From the NCBI GenBank assembly GCA_031282985.1, contig JAITCR010000180.1:1-9982 (forward strand): DNA of 9,982 bases, read 5' to 3'. Origin of the DNA: Nitrososphaerota archaeon. GTDB lineage: Archaea; Thermoproteota; Bathyarchaeia; Bathyarchaeales; Bathycorpusculaceae. How positions within the stretch are numbered: position 1 is the stretch's first letter; each line of letters starts with the position of its first letter. Under the pieces are notes generated by a model. The model did no database searches. It worked only from the letters and a program-made list of their open reading frames with translations, and was not told the DNA's origin. The translations under genes and the position numbers were made by a program. Shown here in pieces: positions 7,097-9,982 of this stretch.

Positions 7097-7312
7097 CTAC
7101 ATTCCATGACGCCATTTGTCAAGGAGTTTATCCTTCTTAGACTTCTTTTTATATTCTTTATAATGCTCTTTACACAAGTAAGCACGTGTATCACTGCCAA
7201 TTTTCAATCCCGCAGCTTTTACCTTGTCAGCTGAAATTGAACGTTCAGCTTCATTACTACAGTTAGATACACTGCATTTTTCGCCTTTATCTATGCGACC
7301 CAAACAAATCAC
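7097..7312 (-). CDS. small basic zinc-site protein of unknown function, upstream of thrS
   Basis: This is a 71-residue protein I cannot name. It has a likely zinc site: C13-x4-C18 in the N-terminal half and C47-x2-H50 (YLCKEHY) in the second, with an extra C3. The C-terminal third (51-71) is strongly basic, rich in KKKSKK-type stretches and ending KWRHGM, which suggests nucleic acid or ribosome contact (inference). The pattern of clustered ligands and highly biased tail supports a real gene, as does its position: its TAG stop is 12 bp before the thrS ATG and carries the thrS ribosome site. The GTG start is favoured because a TATA-like box lies about 30 bp upstream, making a near-leaderless mRNA; no strong Shine-Dalgarno is present. 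A translation-linked role is plausible from context only. Confidence 0.75.
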   Translation of the reverse strand: MICLGRIDKGEKCSVSNCSNEAERSISADKVKAAGLKIGSDTRAYLCKEHYKEYKKKSKKDKLLDKWRHGM

Positions 7313-7337
7313 ACTCTCGCTTAATGTTTTACTACTG

Positions 7338-7347
7338 ATATTATACT
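7338..7347 (-). promoter_or_regulatory. candidate TATA box of the zinc-site protein-thrS operon
   Basis: AGTATAATAT on the minus strand (7347-7338) is centred about 30 bp upstream of the GTG at 7312. That is the spacing expected for a leaderless or nearly leaderless archaeal transcript. It would drive the small zinc-site gene and thrS together. Confidence 0.5.
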
Positions 7348-7393
7348 ACTATTAAAGCTTCTTTTTGTGCAAGAAGAGGTAACCGCATAACTG

Positions 7394-7426
7394 GTCACTT
7401 GTCACTTATAGAAAAAGTTTTAAAAC
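7394..7426 (+). promoter_or_regulatory. candidate glycosyltransferase promoter region with tandem repeat and palindrome
   Basis: The 140-bp divergent region contains GTCACTT twice in perfect tandem (7394-7407), then the palindrome GTTTTAAAAC (7417-7426). This AT-rich palindrome could act as the TATA element, placing transcription start near 7450, close to the TTG at 7453. A small stem CTTCTT/AAGAAG lies further left (about 7359-7377). Function is inferred from position only. Confidence 0.3.
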
Positions 7427-7452
7427 GTCAATTTTAGATTAAATCAAATAAC

Positions 7453-8394
7453 TTGTTCTATATGACTGGGAGAAAATATGCTTTGAAGGAAGAGTTAACG
7501 TTTAGGGACAGGGCGTTTTTAGCCATAAGAGGAATTGGGTCATTGGCCCCAAAATTGGGGTTGGTGAAGAAACCGAAACATCACAAAAAAGATGGAGTTA
7601 CTTTTATTGTGGGTGTTAAAGATGAGGAAAGGTGGATTAAGTCATGTATTCACTCTATCCAACATGTAGCAGATGAAATTATAATCGTAGATAGCTCTGT
7701 TGAGGATAATACTACAAAAATTGTTGAATCCTTAGCAGCAGATAACCCCAAGATTAAGCATATAAAATTTTATTACAGTGGTTACAACGCTATTGCTCTT
7801 GCTTATCACATAGGTTTGGTATCTGCTAGCTACAAATGGATTTTTAAATGGGACAGCGACCTTGTTGTCAAAAGCCCTGAGGCAATACAGGAATGGGTAG
7901 ACAGACTAAAACGTCTTGACCCAAATCGCTATTATGCAATCGACTTATTCCGTATTAACTTTATGGGCGACCTTGGACATTTGTCTCGTTCTGAGCCGTT
8001 CGCCTGTAATGGGGTGCGAATTTTCACTTGGAGCTCTGGACTTCATGTGGAACTAAAAGGTAATGACGGTGAACAGGTTATAGGAAATAGTATCTGGGGA
8101 TGCCGTTTTCCGTTATATTATAAAGTTCTAAGGTGGAATGATCCCTACATTTTTCACTGTAATATAAAAAACCCTAAACGGTTATTTATACGAAAATACT
8201 GGTACGACTATATGATACATAAAGAAGAACGTTTCAAAAACTTGGAGGAATACGCAGCATATAGAATCCAACAAGACGACGGAATAAGCATGGAAGAAGG
8301 TATTAAAACTGCTATGGAACTAATTATGAAAGACACGATACCTTATGATAAGACTCGCTTTGGTGAACTCCCCGAAATCATAAAAAATGTTTGA
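7453..8394 (+). CDS. GT2-type glycosyltransferase
   Basis: This 313-residue protein (from the TTG at 7453) is a GT-A fold glycosyltransferase, most like family 2, which transfers a sugar from a nucleotide donor to an acceptor. The domain begins near residue 49 with GVTFIVGVKDEERWIKSCIHSI, then DEIIIVDSSVEDNT (74-87, D80 for the nucleotide) and FKWDSDLVV (131-139), whose D134-S-D136 is the metal-binding DxD motif. The C-terminal part is rich in aromatic residues (YIFHCNIKNPKRLFIRKYWYDYM). An N-terminal extension of about 47 basic residues precedes the domain, and there is no membrane segment or signal peptide, so it probably acts on the cytoplasmic side. The start is uncertain: the TTG or the ATG at 7462, neither with a Shine-Dalgarno. 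Sugar and acceptor are unknown. It stands alone rather than in a glycan cluster and ends 4 bp from the convergent kinase pseudogene. Confidence 0.82.
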   Translation: MFYMTGRKYALKEELTFRDRAFLAIRGIGSLAPKLGLVKKPKHHKKDGVTFIVGVKDEERWIKSCIHSIQHVADEIIIVDSSVEDNTTKIVESLAADNPKIKHIKFYYSGYNAIALAYHIGLVSASYKWIFKWDSDLVVKSPEAIQEWVDRLKRLDPNRYYAIDLFRINFMGDLGHLSRSEPFACNGVRIFTWSSGLHVELKGNDGEQVIGNSIWGCRFPLYYKVLRWNDPYIFHCNIKNPKRLFIRKYWYDYMIHKEERFKNLEEYAAYRIQQDDGISMEEGIKTAMELIMKDTIPYDKTRFGELPEIIKNV

Positions 8395-8398
8395 TTCA

Positions 8399-9320
8399 CT
8401 ATTTAACTTCGGTTCCCACTATGGTCTGCGCCCTCTGATAGATTTGATTTTTCGTGCCTATGTATGCAGAACCTATGATTTCCACAACAAACGATGCTGC
8501 TGCTGATCCTACAGAAGTACACCACAAAGTATCCTTACCATTCAGGTACTCGGCTAAAAAAGCACCAATAAAAACATCACCTGCACCCGTGGGATCAACA
8601 ACAACTGCTGGACTGCAAGCAGGGACGCTGTAACAAACACCCTCAACTGAAAGCAAAGAACCCTGGGCACCCATAGTTACAATTATAGTTTCAACACCAA
8701 TATCGTGTATCACTCTAACGGCTTCTTTTAACTCTGATTTTCCAGTTAACACAAAAAGTTCATCCATAGATAACTTGCAAATATTAACCAAATCCAAAAC
8801 ACGTAAATTCGCATGCAGTTTTGGGGTCACATGACCCTTTTTGTCAAAGCTTCGTAAAAACCCTTGAGGATCTAAAGATAAAACCTCGCAACACTCTTAA
8901 GCGCTGCATTGTTTCGCAGTTAATTTCGTTTGCTATCGGTGCAACATGTATGATTTTAGCACGTAAATCCTTTGGAATATCTTCTGGACTTATAGGATGA
9001 CCGCTACAGGTTAATTTGAGGTTGCGCACAGAGAAGTTAGAGCTGTAACTGAGATCAAAATGCGTTGTTATCTCTTGCATATAACGTTTAACCATTGAAA
9101 CATCAATACCTTCCTCACGCAACCGCACAAGGTAAGCCTCAGGAAAATCGCCGCCAACACGTGACACCACAGAAACTGATTCCCCCAAATTTTTAACAGC
9201 AAGCGAGGTGTAAGTGACTGCGCCACCTAAATTATGAAAGTGTTTATTTTGGCCAACTATAGAGATAGAATCCACCGAGAAACTGCCAATTACACAAACA
9301 CTGTTGCTCTGAGTTACCAT
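8399..9320 (-). pseudogene. PfkB-family sugar/nucleoside kinase, interrupted by a frameshift
   Basis: Two overlapping pieces together make one PfkB (ribokinase-like) kinase of about 305 residues, the normal family size. The N-terminal piece, from the ATG at 9320, has VCVIGSFSVDSI, the substrate-side HNLGGAVTYTSLAVKNLG and VSVVSRVGGDFPEAYL. The C-terminal piece resumes in another frame at about 8887 with EVLSLDPQGFLRSFDKKGHV, then SMDELFVLTG, TMGAQGSLL and the catalytic/anion-hole motif VDPTGAGDVFIGAFLAEYL. The break lies between 8888 and 8896 and equals one extra base or two lost bases. Left uncorrected, the first frame adds about 15 unrelated residues and stops. No other lesion is seen, so it is a recent mutation or a sequence error. 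The natural substrate cannot be told. A TTG at 9350 would extend the N-terminus but falls in the likely TATA box, so the ATG is preferred. Confidence 0.85.
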
Positions 9321-9348
9321 AAATATCCAACTAACTTTGGTTAAAGCC

Positions 9349-9357
9349 AATATAAAG
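9349..9357 (-). promoter_or_regulatory. candidate TATA box of the PfkB kinase gene
   Basis: CTTTATATT on the minus strand (9357-9349) is centred about 33 bp upstream of the ATG at 9320. It predicts a leader of only a few bases, which fits the absence of a Shine-Dalgarno and argues against the upstream TTG start at 9350. Confidence 0.5.
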
Positions 9358-9388
9358 AAGTACCTTCATTCTCAACAAAAAAACTTTA

Positions 9389-9603
9389 GAGCCTGTTTAA
9401 TATCTCCGTAGTAGCAGCGAAATAAACGCTAATTTTGTGGCTTGTAAAGTATTGAAAATTTTCCGTTCACAAATTTTCCACAACAAACAATAATCCTCAA
9501 GCCAACCAAACGAACACTCAACAACCCAACACTTAGAAAGAACCACAAACTTGTGCAACTCACTACACTTAACAACCTCAACAGCCACCCTATCAACCCC
9601 TTA
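9389..9603 (-). mobile_element. IS5-family insertion sequence remnant: transposase C-terminus and right end
   Basis: The minus-strand frame from about 9600 to 9397 encodes the last 60-odd residues of an IS5-type DDE transposase: VEVVKCSELHKFVVL, then KCWVVECSFGWLE, whose Glu is the expected third catalytic residue, and a typical LLLRRY C-terminus. The stop (9399-9397) overlaps GAGCCTGTTTAA (9389-9400), which looks like an IS5-type terminal inverted repeat, so this is probably one physical end of the element. Upstream, stops at 9601-9603 and beyond cut the frame, and the remaining N-terminal four-fifths is missing. Several Arg positions expected in this family are Cys (TGT) and a Pro is Ser, in keeping with decay. 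It is not functional. Confidence 0.72.
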
Positions 9604-9673
9604 ACACTATTAGACTTCTTGTATAACTATGGAAAACATGATTAGTGTATTGTTGGTAATGTTTTTGTGATTG

Positions 9674-9855
9674 TTGATAAAGTTTGAAAATATTAAGGGT
9701 TATCGTGATGAAGTGCTTCGTCGGATAACTGGGGTTAAACGTGCAACATTTGAAAAAATGTCGGACATTCTTTCTGGTGCGTTAACTAACGTTTTGCACT
9801 TGGCGGTCTAAAACCCAAAGTAAGTCTTGAAAATATGCTACTTGCCTTCCTTGCA
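9674..9855 (+). pseudogene. IS5-family transposase N-terminal fragment, frameshifted
   Basis: Starting at a TTG at 9674 (after an in-frame stop at 9668-9670), the frame reads LIKFENIKGYRDEVLRRITGVKRATFEKMSDIL and so on to a TAA at 9809-9811. The TGVKRxTFEKM segment is typical of the N-terminal helix-turn-helix region of IS5-type transposases. The homology resumes in another frame at 9802 as GGLKPKVSLENMLLA, so a net frameshift (one base lost or two gained) lies just before 9802. Recognisable similarity ends near 9850. It points opposite to the neighbouring C-terminal remnant, so the two cannot be one collinear gene. The bases before it, TAGACTTCTTGTATAAC (about 9611-9627), loosely resemble the other remnant's terminal repeat and may be its left end. 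Confidence 0.62.
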
Positions 9856-9982
9856 CGTCGTATGCATGAAAGTTTTTTGCGCAGCTGTTTAGTTAGTTGT
9901 GTTTGTTGTAGCTTTGAGGGTTTTAGAGTGTTAAAAGTTGTTTGAAGTATTTTACGGGGTTACAACAAATTATATAGCATTC
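9856..9982. other. no gene recognised; probable decayed mobile-element sequence
   Basis: The frame of the transposase fragment stays open to a TGA at 9943-9945, but the encoded residues no longer resemble a transposase. I see no RNA gene, promoter or repeat that I can support here. The sequence is likely a degenerate part of, or an insertion into, the IS5 relic. Confidence 0.4.

Noticed and set aside
8888..8896. Programmed ribosomal frameshift in the PfkB gene
   Set aside because: No slippery heptamer or downstream pseudoknot is evident, and PfkB kinases are not known to use one. Mutation or sequence error is simpler.
1..9982. CRISPR array or tRNA/rRNA genes
   Set aside because: I looked through the intergenic regions for regular spaced repeats and for tRNA-like arms (a GGTTCGAATCC-type T-arm) and found none.

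Overview
The window looks like a stretch of a low-GC archaeal chromosome. The prolyl- and threonyl-tRNA synthetases are both of the archaeal type: ProRS has a C-terminal zinc domain ending in Tyr, and ThrRS has a DTD-like N-terminal editing domain. The alanine aminotransferase and branched-chain aminotransferase read like the euryarchaeal enzymes. AT-rich TATA-like boxes sit about 25-45 bp upstream of several starts, T-rich tracts follow the stops, and GTG and TTG starts are used. The lineage is inference: the gene set and AT-richness would suit a Bathyarchaeia-like member of the Thermoproteota, possibly host-associated. Nothing in the window proves this.

Layout. At 1-275 there is a left-edge region with at most the first 21 codons of a minus-strand gene and a pair of direct repeats. 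An AIM24/TIGR00266 family gene (276-974, +) follows, then a 304-bp gap holding a T-rich terminator, a candidate promoter and an extended inverted repeat. Next come proS (1279-2721, +) and a 227-bp gap with a 9-bp-stem hairpin, then an alanine-aminotransferase-like gene (2949-4163, +). This is convergent, across a hairpin terminator, with a minus-strand block: ilvE (4209-5093), thrS (5168-7084) and a 71-residue zinc-site protein (7097-7312). Divergent from that block is a GT2-type glycosyltransferase (7453 or 7462 to 8394, +), which ends 4 bp from a convergent PfkB-family sugar/nucleoside kinase (8399-9320, -). The kinase is split by a single frameshift. The right end (9389-9982) is a graveyard of IS5-family transposase: a C-terminal piece on the minus strand next to an N-terminal piece on the plus strand.

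How the genes fit together. The core (proS, alanine aminotransferase, ilvE, zinc-site protein and thrS) is housekeeping for amino-acid supply and tRNA charging. The aminotransferases interconvert pyruvate/alanine and branched-chain keto/amino acids, and the synthetases charge tRNA-Pro and tRNA-Thr. The zinc-site protein and thrS look translationally coupled, while ilvE probably also has its own promoter. The glycosyltransferase and the broken kinase are accessory. The right edge shows old transposition and decay.

I found no convincing new multi-gene system. The most interesting points are the frameshift that is the only visible lesion in the kinase, the small zinc-site gene coupled to thrS, the run of Cys codons at Arg positions in one transposase relic but not in its neighbour, and a few structured intergenic elements.
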